This document shows, in pieces, positions 14,085 through 15,520 of a stretch of 15,520 nt of DNA. The notes under the pieces were generated by a model. It made no database searches. It was not told the origin of the DNA and saw nothing but the letters and a program-made list of their open reading frames with translations. The translations under genes and the position numbers were made by a program. The first letter of the stretch is position 1, and each line of letters opens with the position of its first letter. Source of the DNA: Betaproteobacteria bacterium (GTDB lineage Bacteria > Pseudomonadota > Gammaproteobacteria > Burkholderiales > SG8-39); the NCBI GenBank assembly GCA_011391185.1, contig JAABRB010000045.1, positions 1 to 15,520 of the forward strand, written 5' to 3'.

Positions 14085-15520
14085 AGACATATTCCTTGAA
14101 AGGGTCGAGTCCGGTTCGGGCCACGGTCGCGACAAACGGTTCCGCGTCGTCTTCACGATGCGCGAGGTAGCACGCGATCAGTCGCTCGACGACGTCCGCC
14201 ACCTCGCCTTGCGCGAACGACGGGCCGATGACCTTGCCGAGGGATGCATGCTCGCCCTGCGATCCCCCGATCGAGATCTGGTACCACTCGGAACCGTCCT
14301 TATCCACGCCGAGGATGCCGATGTGCCCCACGTGGTGATGGCCGCACGAATTCATGCAGCCCGAGATGTTGAGATCGAGGGGGCCGATGTCGTGCACGTA
14401 GTCGAGATCCTCGAAGCGCTGCCGGATCGCCTCGGCAACCGGAAGCGACCGCGCATTCGCGAGCGAGCAGAAATCGCCGCCCGGGCACGCGATGATGTTG
14501 GTGAGCAGGCCGATGTTCGGCACCGCGAGCCCGAGCGCGCGGAGCTCACCCCACAGCTCGGGGAGATCACGCTGGCGCACGGCTGCGAACACGAGATTCT
14601 GTTCGTGCGTCACCCGCAGTTCACCGTGGGAATACCGGTCGGCGAGGGTTGCGATCGCATCCATCTCGTCGGCAGTCACGTCGCCGGGCGGTGACCCCGG
14701 GCGTTTCAGCGAGAGCGTTACTGCGGCGTAGCCCGGCACCTTGTGCGGATGCACGTTGCGGCCGTGCCAGCGGGCAAAGTCGGCGTCCTCGCGCAGCCGG
14801 GCGCCGACCGTCGAGTCCTGCTCAGGCAGCGTCTCGTGCGCGGGGCGCGGAAAGCGCGCGGCGATCCGCTCCACTTCCGCGGAGATCAGGGTGGCCGGGC
14901 CGTCCTTGAGGTGAGCCCATTCCGTCTCGATGTCGCGCGTGAACTCGGCCGCGCCGCGCTCCTTGACGAGGAACTTGATCCGGGCCCGATACTTGTTGTC
15001 GCGGCGGCCGTGGCGGTTGTACACGCGCAGGATCGCGTCGAGATACGTCAAGACGTGCTGCCAGGGCAGGAACTCGCGTATGACGTGACCGATCATCGGG
15101 GTGCGGCCGAGTCCGCCCCCGACGCTCACGCGAAAGCCGGTCGCGCCTTCGGGCGAGCGGATCGCCAGCAGCCCGATGTCGTGCACCAGCGTCGCGGCAC
15201 GGTCCTCGCGCGCGCCGTTCACCGCGATCTTGAACTTGCGCGGGAGATAGGCGAACTCGGGATTCAGCGTGGACCACTGGCGCAGGACTTCGCACCAGAC
15301 GAGCGGATCGACGATTTCGTCGGGCGCCACGCCCGCGAAGTGGTCCGTCGTGATGTTGCGTATGCAGTTCCCCGAGGTCTGGATGGCGTGCATCTGCACC
15401 GTCGCAAGGTCGGCCAGGATGTCCGGGACGTCCTCGAGGCGCACCCAGTTGAGCTGCAGGTTCTGCCGGGTGCTGAAGTGACCGTACCCGCGGTCGTAGC
15501 GTCGCGCGATCGCGCCGAGC
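14029..15520 (-). CDS. cysI: Sulfite reductase hemoprotein CysI, partial (5' end outside window)
   Basis: This is the siroheme/4Fe-4S subunit that reduces sulfite to sulfide (nitrite/sulfite reductase family). The 496 residues visible begin inside the protein at about LGAIARRYDRGYGHFSTRQN, and the start codon is beyond position 15520. Visible marks include TSGNCIRNITTDHFAG, PRKFKIAVNG, GFRVSVGGGLGRTP, and HEQNLVFAAV in the second repeat. The cluster ligands are CPGGDFC (C-x5-C, codons at 14485-14487 and 14467-14469) and SGCMNSC (C-x3-C, codons at 14356-14358 and 14344-14346), the latter followed by GHHHVGHIGILG. All four cysteines are present. A nitrite reductase is the main alternative, but the company of cysH, cysD and cysN argues for sulfite. 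The 3' end overlaps the DUF934 gene. Confidence 0.94.
   Translation of the reverse strand, partial: LGAIARRYDRGYGHFSTRQNLQLNWVRLEDVPDILADLATVQMHAIQTSGNCIRNITTDHFAGVAPDEIVDPLVWCEVLRQWSTLNPEFAYLPRKFKIAVNGAREDRAATLVHDIGLLAIRSPEGATGFRVSVGGGLGRTPMIGHVIREFLPWQHVLTYLDAILRVYNRHGRRDNKYRARIKFLVKERGAAEFTRDIETEWAHLKDGPATLISAEVERIAARFPRPAHETLPEQDSTVGARLREDADFARWHGRNVHPHKVPGYAAVTLSLKRPGSPPGDVTADEMDAIATLADRYSHGELRVTHEQNLVFAAVRQRDLPELWGELRALGLAVPNIGLLTNIIACPGGDFCSLANARSLPVAEAIRQRFEDLDYVHDIGPLDLNISGCMNSCGHHHVGHIGILGVDKDGSEWYQISIGGSQGEHASLGKVIGPSFAQGEVADVVERLIACYLAHREDDAEPFVATVARTGLDPFKEYVYGNAHQERARARRQLAAA

Overview
The window is a GC-rich stretch of a bacterial chromosome, most likely from a betaproteobacterium. 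Three things point there: the order sulfite reductase / DUF934 / APS reductase / cysD / cysN, a Dnr-like Crp/Fnr regulator whose FNR-type sites lie close by, and the general protein style. This is an inference from gene content. No rRNA or tRNA gene, insertion sequence, phage gene or CRISPR array is visible. Nearly all of the window is coding, and no gap exceeds about 190 bases.

Region 1 (1-3868, minus strand) looks like a low-oxygen or nitrosative-stress regulon. The window opens with 2.5 copies of a 51-bp tandem repeat built on a long palindrome. Upstream of it, transcribed toward it, lie a Crp/Fnr regulator of the Dnr type (no N-terminal Fe-S cysteines), a hemerythrin-domain protein and a SirB2-like membrane protein. 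In transcription order these are sirB2, hemerythrin, regulator. An FNR-type site (TTGAT-N4-GACAA) lies about 85 bp before this unit. A zinc alcohol dehydrogenase follows, preceded by a NarL/LuxR-type regulator whose receiver domain has lost the phosphoacceptor aspartate. A perfectly symmetric FNR-type box (TTGAC-N4-GTCAA) lies about 90 bp before that regulator gene. The two similarly placed sites suggest that the local Crp/Fnr protein, or a relative, controls both units.

Region 2 (3907-5084) holds an L-aspartate dehydrogenase gene (minus strand, TTG start) divergent from a small unknown gene of 78 codons. The small gene has a perfect TATAAT -10 box with a 14-bp palindrome directly beside it.

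Region 3 (5222-10397, plus strand) carries a membrane-bound YdjM/DUF457-type metal-dependent hydrolase, a ChaN-like protein fused to a C-terminal PDZ domain, and an M1-clan metallopeptidase homologue. They are spaced like an operon (13-nt gap, then a GTGA overlap). A separate gene for a 260-residue unrecognised protein follows, with its own promoter-like region.

Region 4 (10474-15520, minus strand) is an assimilatory sulfate reduction operon. In transcription order it holds the hemoprotein subunit of sulfite reductase (5' end outside the window), DUF934, APS reductase (cysH with CC and CxxC cluster motifs), cysD and cysN. ATP sulfurylase (CysD with the GTPase CysN) makes APS, CysH reduces APS to sulfite, and CysI reduces sulfite to sulfide. 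CysN has no APS-kinase domain, which fits the direct APS route. The first four genes overlap, but cysD and cysN are separated by 118 nt containing a strong hairpin.

Nothing here is clearly a new defence or mobile system. The points best worth a second look are the receiver-less NarL protein and the two FNR-type boxes, the 51-bp palindromic repeat, the cysD-cysN hairpin, and the 78- and 260-residue unknown proteins.
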